Source: Gammaproteobacteria bacterium (GTDB taxonomy: Bacteria > Pseudomonadota > Gammaproteobacteria > Nevskiales > Nevskiaceae). From it: a stretch of 64,000 nt of DNA. The stretch is taken from positions 124,001 to 188,000 of the forward strand of contig JAPLSB010000016.1 in NCBI GenBank assembly GCA_026398875.1, in the 5' to 3' direction. The position numbers and the translations under genes are program-made. The notes under the pieces are model-generated. The model was not told where the DNA came from. It did no database searches and saw only the letters and a list, made by a program, of their open reading frames with translations. Below are positions 42,985-53,271 of the stretch, in pieces. Each line of letters starts with the position of its first letter. Position 1 is the first letter of the stretch.

Positions 42985-45672
42985 CTACTTGTGCGCGCCT
43001 TCGGCGTTCGACAGCGTGCGCGTCAGCACTTCGCGCAGATCTTCGACGGCCTTGTCGCTGGTGATCGGCTGGCGCTGGCGATCGGTGATGTAGAAGACGT
43101 CTTCGGCGCGTTCGCCGATCGTCGCAATCTTCGCGGCATCGAGCAGGATGCCGCGCTTGTGGAACACGCGGCCGACCAGGCTGAGCAGGCCCGGCTGGTC
43201 GGCGCAAACCAGTTCCAGCATCGTGCGATTGCGCACCGTGTCCTGCGAGATGCTGACGGTGGTCGGCGTGTTGAAGTGACGCAGGCGAGTCGGGCGACGA
43301 CGGTTGACGTCGACGACCGAGACGGCCGGATCCGCCAGCACCTTGCGCAGCGCCACGCCGATCTCGTCGAAGCGATGCGCGTTCTCGATCGGCGAGCCAT
43401 CGCTTTCGACGACGACGAACGAGTCGAGCACGTAGCCATCGGCCGAGGTGTTGATGCGGGCATCGAGAATGCTCAGGCCGAGCTTGGCCAGCACGCCGGT
43501 CGACAGGCCGAACAGGTGGTCGCGGTCACGCATGTAGACGAACACCGTGGTGCCGCGGCCATCGAGCGTCTTGACCAGCACCAGCGGCAGATCGGCCTCG
43601 GTGCTGTGGGCAATGGCGTCGAGGTGCCAGACCAGTTCCGACGGCGAATGACGCAGGAAGTAGTCGGCGTCGAAGCGGCCCCAGATGCGGTCGGTCAGTG
43701 CGCCATCGATGTGATGCGCTTCCGGCAGCGCATAGGCGGCGCGGCGCTGTTCGGCCACGCGCTCGGCCATCGAGTACGGGTTGTCGAGGCCGCGGTCGAA
43801 GGCGCGCTTGGTCGAGTGGTACAGCTCGCGCAGCAGGCTTTCGCGCCAGGAATTCCACAGCGCCGGGTTGGTGGCGCGGATGTCGGAGACGGTCAGCGCC
43901 AGCAGGTAGTCGAGCCGCGCGCGATCGCCGACCTTCTGCGCGAACGCAGTGACGATGTCCGGGTTGGAAATGTCCTGGCGCTGCGCGGTCAGCGACATCA
44001 GCAGGTGGTTGCGCACCAGCCACGAGACCAGATCGGCGTCGGCATGGCTCAGGCCATGGTCGAGGCAGAACTTCTCCGCTTCCTTGGCGCCGACTTCCGA
44101 GTGATCGCCACCGGAGCCCTTGCCGAGATCGTGGAACAGGCCGGCAACGAACAGCAGGTCGGGGCGGGCGATGCGGTACATCACGTCGCTGAAGAACGGC
44201 AGTTCCTGACGGAAGCGTTCCATGCGCAGCCGGCGCAGGTTGCGGACCAGCCGCAGCGTGTGTTCGTCGACGGTCAGCGTGTGGAACAAGTCGTACTGCA
44301 TGTGGCCGATGATCTGGCCGAACACCGGCAGGTAGCGGCCGAGCACGCCGTAGCGGTTCATCCGGCGCAGCGCCCGGGTCAGGCCATCGCCGCTCTGGAA
44401 CATGCTGATGAACAGCTCGCGAGTGCGTACGTCGCCGCGCACCGTCTCGATCAGCCGGCGGTCGCGGCGGATCAGCCGCAAGGTGGCGGTCGAAATGCCT
44501 TCGAGCTTCGGGTGCTGCTGCATCAGCGCGAACACTTCGATCAGCGCCCATGGCGACTTCTGGAAGACGTCGTCGGCCCGCGCTTCGATGTAGTTGCCAC
44601 GCAACTGGAAGCGCGAGTTCAGCGGCTTTGGCTCGACATTCTGGCCACGGCCGAGAATCGCTTCCTCGAACAGCTGCAGCAGCATGTCGTTCAGGCAGCT
44701 CAGGGACTTGATGGTCCGGTAATAGAGCTGCATGAACTGCTCGACCGCACGATTGCGATCCTGATCCTCGTAGCCGAACAGCGTGGCGATCTTGTTCTGG
44801 TGATCGAACAGCAGCCGGTCTTCGTGGCGGCCGGTGATCATGTGCAGCGCGAAGCGCACGCGCCAGAGGAAATCCTGGCCGGCGAACAGTTCGTCGCACT
44901 CGGTCTTGGTCAGGAACCCGCGCTCGCGCAGTTCGGTCAGGCTGGACGCGCCGAAGTGGCGCTTGGCGACCCAGGCCACCGTGTGGATGTCACGCAGGCC
45001 GCCCGGGCTTTCCTTGACGTTCGGCTCCAGCTTGTAGGCGCTGTCGTCGTACTTGGCGTGCCGGGCCTGCTGCTCGGCGACCTTGGCGCGGAAGAAGGCA
45101 TCGACCGGCCACATCGCTTCAGGCCGCATTGCTTCGTTGAGCGCGGTGAACAGCGTCAGGTCACCGATCAGCGGCCGGGCTTCGGTGAGATTGGTGATCA
45201 CGCTGACATCGGTCGCGGCCAGTTCGGCGCACTGGGCAACGCTGCGCACGGCCGAGCCGACATCGAGGCCGATGTCCCAGAGAAACGCGAAAAAGTTTTC
45301 CAGCCGCGACTTCGCACCGTTGAGCGCGGCTTCGTCGTACAGCACCAGCAGGTCGATGTCGGAATGCGGCAGCAGCTCGCCGCGCCCGTAGCCACCGACG
45401 GCGATCAGCGCCAGACCGCCGTCGGCCTGCGGCAGGAACTGGGTCCAGGCTTCGCGCAACACTTCGTCGACCAGATGGGCGCGCGCGTGGACCAGCGAAT
45501 CGGCCGGCGTGCCGTCGTGAAACAGGCCGACCAGGCGCTCGCGGCCCCAGGCCAGCGTTTCGCGGAACGCGGCGACCGGCTTGCCGCCGTCGGCGCGCAG
45601 GCGGCTGCGCACGCGGCGCGCGGAAAAGACGGCAATGCTGTCGTCTTCGCTGATGTCGATTTCGGCGCCCAC
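42985..45672 (-). CDS. glnD: PII uridylyltransferase / uridylyl-removing enzyme
   Basis: An 895-residue bifunctional nitrogen sensor: nucleotidyltransferase motif [19 protein letters not shown] (about 93-111), HD domain [16 protein letters not shown], and two C-terminal ACT domains (glutamine sensing). It modifies PII proteins. GTG start one nucleotide after the map stop; dapD follows. Confidence 0.96.
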   Translation of the reverse strand: MGAEIDISEDDSIAVFSARRVRSRLRADGGKPVAAFRETLAWGRERLVGLFHDGTPADSLVHARAHLVDEVLREAWTQFLPQADGGLALIAVGGYGRGELLPHSDIDLLVLYDEAALNGAKSRLENFFAFLWDIGLDVGSAVRSVAQCAELAATDVSVITNLTEARPLIGDLTLFTALNEAMRPEAMWPVDAFFRAKVAEQQARHAKYDDSAYKLEPNVKESPGGLRDIHTVAWVAKRHFGASSLTELRERGFLTKTECDELFAGQDFLWRVRFALHMITGRHEDRLLFDHQNKIATLFGYEDQDRNRAVEQFMQLYYRTIKSLSCLNDMLLQLFEEAILGRGQNVEPKPLNSRFQLRGNYIEARADDVFQKSPWALIEVFALMQQHPKLEGISTATLRLIRRDRRLIETVRGDVRTRELFISMFQSGDGLTRALRRMNRYGVLGRYLPVFGQIIGHMQYDLFHTLTVDEHTLRLVRNLRRLRMERFRQELPFFSDVMYRIARPDLLFVAGLFHDLGKGSGGDHSEVGAKEAEKFCLDHGLSHADADLVSWLVRNHLLMSLTAQRQDISNPDIVTAFAQKVGDRARLDYLLALTVSDIRATNPALWNSWRESLLRELYHSTKRAFDRGLDNPYSMAERVAEQRRAAYALPEAHHIDGALTDRIWGRFDADYFLRHSPSELVWHLDAIAHSTEADLPLVLVKTLDGRGTTVFVYMRDRDHLFGLSTGVLAKLGLSILDARINTSADGYVLDSFVVVESDGSPIENAHRFDEIGVALRKVLADPAVSVVDVNRRRPTRLRHFNTPTTVSISQDTVRNRTMLELVCADQPGLLSLVGRVFHKRGILLDAAKIATIGERAEDVFYITDRQRQPITSDKAVEDLREVLTRTLSNAEGAHK

Positions 45673-45673
45673 G

Positions 45674-46459
45674 TCAGGCGGTCTCGCCGTCGCGCAGCGT
45701 CAGGATTTCGTAGCCCGTCTCGGTCACCAGCACCGTGTGCTCCCATTGCGCCGACAGCGAGTGATCCTTGGTGACGACCGTCCAGCCATCCGGCAGCAGT
45801 TTCACTTCGCAGCGGCCGGCGTTGAGCATCGGTTCGATCGTGAAGGTCATTCCAGGAACAAGTTCCATGCCGGTTCCCGGCCGCCCGTAATGGACGACCT
45901 GCGGATCCTCGTGAAAGACCCGGCCGATGCCGTGACCGCAGTAGTCGCGGACGATCGAGTAGCCGCGCGATTCGGCGACCGCCTGTACCGCCGCGCCGAT
46001 ATCGCCAAGGCGGGCGCCCGGCCGTACCTTGCGGATGCCGGCCAGCATCGCTTCACGCGTGGTTTCGGTCAGCCGGCGCGCCAGGATGCTGGGTTCGCCG
46101 ATGTAGAACATCTGGCTGGTGTCGCCGTGCCAGCCGTCCTTGATCACGGTGACGTCGATGTTGATCGCGTCGCCGCGCTTCAGCGGCTTGTTGGCCGGGA
46201 TGCCGTGGCAGACGACATGATTGACCGACGTGCAGATCGACTTCGGAAACGGCATCCGCCCGCCGCCACCGCCATAACCGAGCGGGGCAGGGACGCCGTT
46301 CAGCTCGTTGACGATGTAGTCGTGGCAGATGCGATCCAGTTCTTCGGTCGTCACGCCGGCCTTGACGTGCGGGGCGATCATGGTCAGCACCGACGCTGCT
46401 GCCTTGCCGGCAACGCGCATGCCGTCGCGCTCTGCCGCATTCTTGATGGTGACCGACAT
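45674..46459 (-). CDS. map: Methionine aminopeptidase type I
   Basis: A 261-residue enzyme. Metal ligands are visible in NIDVTVIKDGWHGDTS (two Asp), HGIGRVFHEDPQV (His), TIEPML (Glu) and WEHTVLV (Glu). Start MSVTIKNAAERDGMRVAGK gives the family length; the longer open frame extends into the rpsB leader. Divergent from rpsB, as in E. coli. Confidence 0.96.
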   Translation of the reverse strand: MSVTIKNAAERDGMRVAGKAAASVLTMIAPHVKAGVTTEELDRICHDYIVNELNGVPAPLGYGGGGGRMPFPKSICTSVNHVVCHGIPANKPLKRGDAINIDVTVIKDGWHGDTSQMFYIGEPSILARRLTETTREAMLAGIRKVRPGARLGDIGAAVQAVAESRGYSIVRDYCGHGIGRVFHEDPQVVHYGRPGTGMELVPGMTFTIEPMLNAGRCEVKLLPDGWTVVTKDHSLSAQWEHTVLVTETGYEILTLRDGETA

Positions 46460-46554
46460 GTGTTCGTGCGTGCCTGCTGCGTGTGGGGGCGGAGGAAATG
46501 CTGCGCCCGATGCAGATGGGGCCGCGGTGCAAGTGGTAAGCCGACAGCCGCCTA

Positions 46555-46563
46555 TGGTATAAA
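46555..46563 (+). promoter_or_regulatory. Putative extended -10 promoter of rpsB-tsf
   Basis: TG-G-TATAAA (46555-46563) resembles an extended -10 element, with only a weak -35 (tggtaa) upstream. It would give a leader of about 140 nt before rpsB, a place where gammaproteobacteria often have an S2-autoregulatory leader; no specific structure was verified here. Confidence 0.4.
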
Positions 46564-46712
46564 GCGCGCCGCCGCAAGGCAACGACGCGAAAAGCAAGCA
46601 GATTTTGCCTGAATTCGCGATCTCATCCGCGTACGTCCCTGGGTGTCGAACGAGCCAACCCTGCTCGCCGATTCCACGTTGCGCGGTCAGCCCAACCCAA
46701 GGAGATTGCACC

Positions 46713-47418
46713 ATGTCATCGATCACGATGCGTCAGCTGCTGGAAGCCGGCGTCCACTTCGGACACCGCACCCGTTACTGGAACCCGAAGATGGAGGCCT
46801 ACATCTTCGGCGACCGCAACAAGATTCACATCATCAACCTTGAGAACACGCTGCCGCTGCGAAGCGGTCCGCGCCGGCATGCCGCACGTCAGCCAGCGCT
46901 GGCTTGGCGGCACGCTGACCAACTTCAAGACCGTCAAGGGCTCGATCAAGCGCCTGCACGAGATGGAAAAGCAGGTTGCCGACGGCACCGTCGGTCGTCT
47001 GTCGAAGAAGGAACAGCTGCTGTTCACCCGCGAGCTGGAAAAGCTGCAGCGCTCGCTGGGCGGCATCAAGGACATGCCGGCGCTGCCGGATGCGCTGTTC
47101 ATCATCGACACCGGCTACGAAAAGATCGCCGTTTCGGAAGCCAAGAAGCTTGGCATTCCGATCATTGCCGTGGTCGACACCAACAACAACCCGGATGGCA
47201 TCGACTGCGTGATCCCGGGCAACGACGACGCCATCCGCGCGATCAAGGTCTACGCCCAGTGCATCGCCGACGCGATCATCGAAGGCCGTGGCACCAACAC
47301 CGTCAACGTTCGCGCCGAAGAGTTCGCGAACGCCGGTGACGACGAGGCCGCGCCGGCCCGTCCGCGCCGCCCGCGCGCTGGCAAGCCGACTGGCCGCGGC
47401 GAGCGCGCCGACGCCTGA
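46713..47418 (+). pseudogene. rpsB: rpsB, 30S ribosomal protein S2, interrupted by an apparent 83-nt deletion and frameshift
   Basis: Frame 1 from ATG 46713 encodes residues 1-49 of S2 ([20 protein letters not shown] ... INLENTLPL), then goes out of frame. From GAA 46861 the +1 frame resumes S2 at [21 protein letters not shown] and continues to the end ([17 protein letters not shown]). Compared with E. coli S2, about 28 residues between TLPL and EAV (including the FVGTKRAA motif) are missing; one leftover base makes it about 83 nt. S2 is essential, so a sequence or assembly error is the likeliest cause. The ribosome site AAGGAG precedes the ATG. Confidence 0.9.
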
Positions 47419-47434
47419 GGCATCTTCGGCAACT

Positions 47435-47455
47435 GCGGATGAATCGTTCATCCGC
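47435..47455 (+). terminator. Hairpin between rpsB and tsf
   Basis: GCGGATGAA / TTCATCCGC, 9-bp perfect stem with TCG loop, 16 nt after the rpsB stop. A second small hairpin CGGCGC-GACA-GCGCCG-TTT follows at 47484-47502. Together they could be a partial terminator adjusting S2 to EF-Ts expression. Confidence 0.45.
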
Positions 47456-47587
47456 TGTCGCCGAGTCCCGTAGCGGTTCGAGGCGGCGCGACAGCGCCGT
47501 TTCGCGTTCCGGGATTGACACATCGATACCGTATCGTCGGCAGCCCGACGCATACCTCCCCCACATTCGAATCAAGGTTGAACCGAC

Positions 47588-48628
47588 ATGAGCACTCCCG
47601 TCACTGCTGCCCTCGTCAAGGAACTGCGCGACCGTACCGGCGCCGGCATGAGCGATTGCAAGAAGGCGCTCGAAGCCACCGGCGGCAACGTCGACGCGGC
47701 CGCCGAAAAGCTGCGCGTCGATGGCATGGCCAAGGCCGACAAGAAGGGCAGCCGCACGGCCGCCGAAGGCGTGATCTCGATCGCCGTCGGTGCCGACGCC
47801 ATCGTGCTGGTCGAAACCAACAGCGAAACCGACTTCGTGTCGAAGGGCGACGACTTCAAGGCGCTCGGCGATGCCGCCGCGAAGGCCGCGCTCGCCGCAC
47901 GGCCTGCCACGCTGGCTGACCTGCTGACGCTGAAGGCTGCCGATGGTCAGACCATCGAGGAAATCCGCCGTGGTCTGGTGGCCAAGATCGGCGAGAACAT
48001 TACCGTGCGTCGTTTCGAGATCGTCGAGAAGGCCGCCGGCCCGATCAACTACTACCTGCATGGCTCGAAGATCGGTGCCGTCGTGGCACTGAACACCGGC
48101 GACGAAGAACTGGCCCGCGATCTGGCGATGCATGTCGCCGCCAGCGCGCCGCGCTTCCTCGACACCACGCAGATCCCGGCCGATGTCGTCGAAGCCGAAA
48201 AGCGCGTGATCGAAGAAACGATGGCTCGCGAACAGGCCGAAGCGCAGGCTGAATCGGATCGCTTCGGCGGCTTCCTGAAGGAAATGGACGCCGAGCGCAG
48301 CAACGGCCACTACGACTCGCTCGACGCCGAAGGCAAGAAGAACTGGGACGACGAGTACGCCGGCGTGAAGAAGAAGTTCGGCGGCGGCTACAAGCCGAAG
48401 CCGGCCGACATCCTTGCCAAGATGGCGACCGGCAAGATCGCCAAGTTCGTCAACGACATCACGCTGGTCGGTCAGCCGTTCGTCAAGGATCCGGACCAGA
48501 CGGTCGAAAAGTTGCTGAAGGCCAAGAACGCCACCGTCGCCCGTTTCGTGCGACTGGCGGTCGGCGAAGGCATCGAGAAGAAGGCCACCGACTTCGCGGC
48601 CGAAGTGGCCGCCGCGACGCAAGTCTGA
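47588..48628 (+). CDS. tsf: Elongation factor Ts with an internal insertion
   Basis: A 346-residue protein against about 283-292 in typical gammaproteobacteria. The N-terminal UBA-like domain has VKELRDRTGAGMSDCKKALEATGG, and the nucleotide-exchange motif TDFV is at 82-84 region (ETNSETDFV). The extra length lies at about residues 218-268, containing ESDRFGGFLKEMDAERSNG and KKNWDDEYAGVKKKFGGG, between VIEETMAR and KPADILAKMATGKIAKF. The conserved QPFVKDP follows, so the C-terminal fold resumes normally. Confidence 0.95.
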   Translation: MSTPVTAALVKELRDRTGAGMSDCKKALEATGGNVDAAAEKLRVDGMAKADKKGSRTAAEGVISIAVGADAIVLVETNSETDFVSKGDDFKALGDAAAKAALAARPATLADLLTLKAADGQTIEEIRRGLVAKIGENITVRRFEIVEKAAGPINYYLHGSKIGAVVALNTGDEELARDLAMHVAASAPRFLDTTQIPADVVEAEKRVIEETMAREQAEAQAESDRFGGFLKEMDAERSNGHYDSLDAEGKKNWDDEYAGVKKKFGGGYKPKPADILAKMATGKIAKFVNDITLVGQPFVKDPDQTVEKLLKAKNATVARFVRLAVGEGIEKKATDFAAEVAAATQV

Positions 48629-48671
48629 AGGCTGTGGGAACCTGATTTTCAGGTTAAAGTATTTATCAATG

Positions 48672-48694
48672 AGGCCCCGGAAACGGGGCCTTTT
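48672..48694 (+). terminator. Rho-independent terminator after tsf
   Basis: GGCCCCG-GAAA-CGGGGCC followed by TTTT. A smaller hairpin AACCTGA-TTT-TCAGGTT precedes it at 48639-48655. Confidence 0.88.
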
Positions 48695-48814
48695 GGTAGC
48701 AGCACCCACCTGGGGTTGCGGGTCGTCGGTTGTAGGCAAGTGCCTGATTCATCGAGTGGCATTCAGTCTGACGGGCCGGCGATCCCCAACGCTGATTGAC
48801 CCGGAGTTTCATCA

Positions 48815-49570
48815 TTGAATCAACCGCTCGCCGCTGAACCGGCCAAGTCAGCCCCCCAGCCCGCCTACAAGCGCATCCTGCTGAAGCTTTCCGGCGAAGC
48901 CCTGATGGGCGATCTCGGGTTCGGCATTTCACCGGCGGTGATGACCTTCCTCGCGAACGAGCTGAAGGAAATCGTCGATCTCGGTGTGCAGGTGGCACTG
49001 GTGGTCGGTGCCGGCAACATCTTCCGCGGCGAAGGCCTGGCTCGCGGCGGCATGGATCGCGTGACCGGCGACCAGATGGGCATGCTGGCCACGGTCATCA
49101 ATGCCTTGGCGATTCAGGACGCGATCGAGCGGGTCGGTCTCGAGGCACGCGTGCAGTCGGCGATCCGGATCAACGAGGTTTGCGAGGACTTCATTCGCCG
49201 CAAGGCGATCCGCCATCTCGAGAAGGGTCGTGTGCTGGTGTTTGCTGCCGGTACCGGCAATCCGTTCTTCACCACCGATTCGGCCGCTGCGCTGCGCGCC
49301 ATCGAGATTTCGGCCGATCTGATGCTGAAGGCGACCAAGGTCGACGGTGTCTACACCGCGGATCCCAAGAAGGATCCTACGGCGACTCGCTACGAAGAAT
49401 TGACCTATGACGAAGCGCTCGACCGCCGCCTCGGCGTGATGGACCAGACCGCGCTGGTGTTGTGCCGCGATCACAAGATTCGCTTGAAGGTCTACGACAT
49501 GGACCGCCCGAAGGCCCTGTTGCGGATCGTCACGGGCGACAACTCGCTGGGCACCCTGGTCAGGGTCTGA
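48815..49570 (+). CDS. pyrH: Uridylate kinase
   Basis: A 251-residue amino-acid-kinase family UMP kinase: [53 protein letters not shown], and [12 protein letters not shown], ending [24 protein letters not shown] start with GGAG 8 nt upstream. It supplies UDP for RNA and envelope precursors. Confidence 0.96.
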   Translation: MNQPLAAEPAKSAPQPAYKRILLKLSGEALMGDLGFGISPAVMTFLANELKEIVDLGVQVALVVGAGNIFRGEGLARGGMDRVTGDQMGMLATVINALAIQDAIERVGLEARVQSAIRINEVCEDFIRRKAIRHLEKGRVLVFAAGTGNPFFTTDSAAALRAIEISADLMLKATKVDGVYTADPKKDPTATRYEELTYDEALDRRLGVMDQTALVLCRDHKIRLKVYDMDRPKALLRIVTGDNSLGTLVRV

Positions 49571-49681
49571 AGCGGTCTGCGGTGCGGCGATCACCGAATC
49601 GTGCCAGCCGCTGCCTGTCGTCCGCACCCGGACGTGCCACCCTGTATCCCGTATCTGAACTGTTGCCCTGGAATTGACCCG

Positions 49682-50242
49682 ATGATCGAAGACATCAAGA
49701 AAGATGCGACGGCGCGCATGCAGAAGACCGTCGACGGCCTCAAGGCCTCGTTTTCCAAGCTCCGGACCGGACGCGCCTCGACGGCGATCCTCGAGCATGT
49801 TCGCGTCGACTATTACGGTTCCGAATCACCGCTGTCGCAGGTCGCCAGCGTGGTCGTCGAGGACGCACGAACCATCTCGATTGCGCCCTGGGACCGCAAC
49901 ATGATCGGAGCGATCGAAAAAGCGATCCTTGCGTCCGACCTCGGCATCACGCCGAACACCGCCGGCACCACGATCCGCATCAACATGCCGCCGCTGACCG
50001 AGGAGCGTCGCAAGGACCTGGTCAAGGTGGTCAAGAGCGAAACCGAGAACGCGCGGGTTGCCATCCGCAATGTTCGCCGTGACGCCAACCAGTCGATCAA
50101 GGAACTGGCCAAGGAAAAGATCATCACGGCTGATGAGGAAAAGGCAGCCGAAGCGGCGATCCAGAAGCTCACCGACCAGTTCGTCGCCAAGGCCGACGAA
50201 ACCATGAACGGCAAAGAAAAAGAGCTGATGTCGGTCGGATGA
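49682..50242 (+). CDS. frr: Ribosome recycling factor
   Basis: A 186-residue protein starting MIEDIKKDATARMQKTVDGL, with KLRTGRAS, VDYYGSESPLSQVA, PPLTEERRKDLVK and ENARVAIRNVRRDAN, all family signatures. It splits post-termination ribosomes with EF-G. The stop overlaps the uppS ATG (ATGA). Confidence 0.97.
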   Translation: MIEDIKKDATARMQKTVDGLKASFSKLRTGRASTAILEHVRVDYYGSESPLSQVASVVVEDARTISIAPWDRNMIGAIEKAILASDLGITPNTAGTTIRINMPPLTEERRKDLVKVVKSETENARVAIRNVRRDANQSIKELAKEKIITADEEKAAEAAIQKLTDQFVAKADETMNGKEKELMSVG

Positions 50243-50958
50243 CCAGCGACTTGCCGAATCTGCCGGATATGCGGATTCCGGCGCACGTCGCCGTCATCAT
50301 GGATGGCAACGGCCGCTGGGCGAAGCAACGCCTTCGGCCACGCGCGTTTGGCCATCAGGCTGGCGTCAAGTCGGCACGGCGCATCGTCCGGGCCGCGCAC
50401 AACAGCGGCGTGAAGATGCTGACCCTGTTCGCGTTCAGCCAGGAGAACTGGCAGCGCCCGCCGATCGAAGTGTCGCTGCTGATGGGGCTGTTCGTTCGCA
50501 CGCTGCGGCGCGAGCTTGGCAGCCTGCATCGCAGTGCCGTGCGCATCCGGTTCATCGGTGATCACGGTGACTTCCCGAACGACCTGACGGCGCTGATGCA
50601 GGATGCCGAGTCGCTGACCCGTGACAACGCAGGCCTGCAGCTGATCATCGCGGTCGGCTACGGCGGTCACTGGGATATCGCCCAGGCGGCCAGCAGCCTG
50701 TGCCGCGATGGTTTGCCGATCACCCCGCAGGCGATCGAAGCGCGGCTTGCGGTGGCCGATCTTCCGCACCCGGATCTGCTGATCCGCACCGGCGGCGAGA
50801 AGCGGCTGTCGAACTTCCTGTTGTGGCAGCTGGCCTACACCGAGCTGCACCTCGTCGACACGCTGTGGCCCGATTTCGACGAGGCGGCATTTGCAGCCGC
50901 CCTTTCCTGGTACGCCTCGCGCGACCGACGCTACGGCCGCGTGCCGGAAGCCAGCTGA
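50239..50958 (+). CDS. uppS: Undecaprenyl diphosphate synthase (cis-prenyltransferase)
   Basis: A 239-residue enzyme: HVAVIMDGNGRWAKQRLRPRAFGHQAGVKSARRIVR (catalytic Asp in MDGNGRWA), TLFAFSQENWQRP, and the C-terminal DLLIRTGGEKRLSNFLLWQLAYTEL. It makes the lipid carrier for peptidoglycan. Confidence 0.97.
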   Translation: MTSDLPNLPDMRIPAHVAVIMDGNGRWAKQRLRPRAFGHQAGVKSARRIVRAAHNSGVKMLTLFAFSQENWQRPPIEVSLLMGLFVRTLRRELGSLHRSAVRIRFIGDHGDFPNDLTALMQDAESLTRDNAGLQLIIAVGYGGHWDIAQAASSLCRDGLPITPQAIEARLAVADLPHPDLLIRTGGEKRLSNFLLWQLAYTELHLVDTLWPDFDEAAFAAALSWYASRDRRYGRVPEAS

Positions 50959-50967
50959 GGCCGTGCC

Positions 50968-51786
50968 ATGTTGAAGCAGCGGGTCATCACCGCGTTGATC
51001 CTGCTGCCACTGATTCTCGGCCCGATCATCTGGTTTCCGACGCCGTGGCTGTATGTGTTCCTGAGCGCGCCGGGCTTGATTGCCGCCTGGGAATGGACGG
51101 CGTTGATGGGGCTCAAGCAGACGACTGCTCGCTATGCGTACCTGGCTGTGACATCGGCCCTGATTGCGGCGGCCTGGTGGCTCGCCAGCCTGGGTCATGG
51201 CGCAGCGGTGCTGGCCGTCGGCGCCGTCTGGTGGGTCTATGCCCTGCGTCTGGTCATCGGTTATCCCGGGAACTTCCAGCGGCCGCCGCCGGGTATCCCG
51301 GTGATGGCAGCCTACGGATTGCTGATGCTGGTGCCGGCGCTGCTCGGGCTGGCGATGCTGCACGGCGCCGATCACGGCGGGCGGCGCATCTTCTTCCTGT
51401 TCGAACTGGTCTGGATGGCCGATATCGGCGCCTACTTCGCTGGTCGTCGTTTCGGCAAGCGCAAGCTTGCGGTCGAGGTTAGTCCCGGCAAGTCGATCGA
51501 AGGTGCGCTGGGCGGTTTTGTCGCCTCGATGCTGGTCGCCGCGCTGTCGGCGCCGTGGGTGTTCGGTGCCGGCCCTTATGACGCGTTATCGCTGCTGCTG
51601 CTGTGTGCACTGGTGATCGCGGTGTCGATCATCGGCGATCTGACCGAGAGCCTGTTCAAGCGCCATCGCGGCGTGAAGGACAGCGGCACGCTGCTGCCCG
51701 GTCATGGCGGCGTGCTCGACCGCATCGACAGCGTGCTGGCCGCAGCGCCGGTGCTCGCGCTCGGTCTTGCCCTGATCGGCATCTGA
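50968..51786 (+). CDS. cdsA: Phosphatidate cytidylyltransferase
   Basis: A 272-residue, about eight-helix protein with the CDP-DAG synthase signature SLFKRHRGVKDSGTLLPGHGGVLDRIDS near the C-terminus. In E. coli-like clusters dxr lies next to uppS-cdsA; here rseP follows after 83 nt with no dxr. Confidence 0.96.
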   Translation: MLKQRVITALILLPLILGPIIWFPTPWLYVFLSAPGLIAAWEWTALMGLKQTTARYAYLAVTSALIAAAWWLASLGHGAAVLAVGAVWWVYALRLVIGYPGNFQRPPPGIPVMAAYGLLMLVPALLGLAMLHGADHGGRRIFFLFELVWMADIGAYFAGRRFGKRKLAVEVSPGKSIEGALGGFVASMLVAALSAPWVFGAGPYDALSLLLLCALVIAVSIIGDLTESLFKRHRGVKDSGTLLPGHGGVLDRIDSVLAAAPVLALGLALIGI

Positions 51787-51869
51787 ACATGGCCGACTGC
51801 CCGTGCTTGAACGCATTGCCCGGCGCGATGGTCGTACTGGCGCGCCCGTCCTTCCTGCGATCCTGAACC

Positions 51870-53240
51870 ATGCTCGATACCCTGCATTCCGCCGGTTCCT
51901 TCATCGTTGCCATCGGTGTCCTGGTGGCATTCCACGAGTTCGGCCATTTCTGGGTCGCTCGTCGCTTCGGTATCAAGGTACTGAAGTTCTCGATCGGCTT
52001 CGGCCGCCCGTTATGGTCGCGGCGCGGCCGGGACGGCGTCGAGTACATCGTTGCGATGATCCCGCTCGGTGGCTACGTCAAGCTGCTCGATGAGCGCGAG
52101 GCCGATGTCGTGATCCCGCCGCAGGATCTGCCGCACGCGTTCAACCGGCAGTCGGTCTGGAAGCGGATCGGCGTGTATGCCGCAGGGCCGGCGTTCAACT
52201 TCCTGCTGGCCATTGCCTTCTACTGGCTGCTGTACATGGTCGGCGTGCCAGGCATGAAGCCGGTGATCGACGAACCGCCGGCCGGCACCGTCGCGGCCCG
52301 CGCCGGTTTCCATGCTGGCGAGCAGATCGTGGCGCTTGACGATCAGCCGATCGCGACCTGGTCGGTGCTCCGCAGTGAACTGCTCGACCACGCGTTGAAC
52401 CATGGCGACACGCGCTTCCGGGTCCTTGCGGCTGACGGCGCAGAGCGCACCGTGACGGTCGATCTGCGCGCGGTGCGGATCGATCCGGCACTCCTGTTCG
52501 ACGATCTGGGCCTGTCGCCTTTCGATCCGCCGAGGCCGGCCGTGGTCGGAGAAGTGGTTGCCGGCGGCGCTGCCGCCGAGGCCGGTTTCCAGTCGGGCGA
52601 CAAGGTATTGAGCATTGACGGCGAGCCGGTCGCCTCGTTCCAGGCCTTGCGAAGGACGATCCTCTCGCGGCCGGGGCAGGTGGCCCGGTTCGCCATCGAA
52701 AGGCGTGGCCAGCCCATGGAATTGAGCGCGATCATCGGCTCGGACGGCGCCGGCGTAAACGCTGTTGGCCGCATGGGGTTCACCGGCCAGATCATGGCGG
52801 GTGAGGCTGATTTGTGGCAGGATTTGCGCGCCGAAGTGCGGCTCGATCCTGTTGCCGCCGCGTCGGCAGCAGTGCACCAGACCTGGCAGATTTCCGCGCT
52901 CACCCTTCGCTTGCTGTACCGGATGGTGGTCGGCGAGGTGTCGGTCAAGAACGTCAGTGGACCGATCCAAATCGCGCAAGCGGCGGGCTACTCGGCCAAC
53001 GCCGGAATTGCCGCGTTCGTGACGTTTGTGGCGATGGTCAGCGTCAGCATCGGCATCTTCAACCTGCTGCCGATTCCGATGCTTGACGGGGGGCAGATCC
53101 TGTTCGGCCTGATCGAAGCGGTGAAAGGTTCACCGCTGCCGGAGCGCGTGCAGCTGGCGGGACAGCAGGTCGGCATGACGTTGTTGCTGCTGCTGATGGG
53201 GCTGGCGTTTTACAACGATGTGGCCAGCGTCATCGGCTGA
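51870..53240 (+). CDS. rseP: Site-2 protease RseP
   Basis: A 456-residue membrane metalloprotease: zinc motif HEFGH in VAFHEFGHFWVARRFGI (about 20-36), two PDZ domains (about 125-290), and the distal ligand motif PIPMLDGGQILF. It releases the sigmaE pathway by cleaving the anti-sigma factor within the membrane. Followed by bamA, the sigmaE-controlled outer-membrane assembly factor. Confidence 0.96.
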   Translation: MLDTLHSAGSFIVAIGVLVAFHEFGHFWVARRFGIKVLKFSIGFGRPLWSRRGRDGVEYIVAMIPLGGYVKLLDEREADVVIPPQDLPHAFNRQSVWKRIGVYAAGPAFNFLLAIAFYWLLYMVGVPGMKPVIDEPPAGTVAARAGFHAGEQIVALDDQPIATWSVLRSELLDHALNHGDTRFRVLAADGAERTVTVDLRAVRIDPALLFDDLGLSPFDPPRPAVVGEVVAGGAAAEAGFQSGDKVLSIDGEPVASFQALRRTILSRPGQVARFAIERRGQPMELSAIIGSDGAGVNAVGRMGFTGQIMAGEADLWQDLRAEVRLDPVAAASAAVHQTWQISALTLRLLYRMVVGEVSVKNVSGPIQIAQAAGYSANAGIAAFVTFVAMVSVSIGIFNLLPIPMLDGGQILFGLIEAVKGSPLPERVQLAGQQVGMTLLLLLMGLAFYNDVASVIG

Positions 53241-53271
53241 CAACGACATTGGGTTCACGAGGGGAAGAGTT

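Noticed and set aside
46855..46866. Programmed ribosomal frameshift in rpsB
   Set aside because: A shift alone cannot restore the roughly 28 missing S2 residues; there is no slippery heptamer. Deletion or assembly error fits better.
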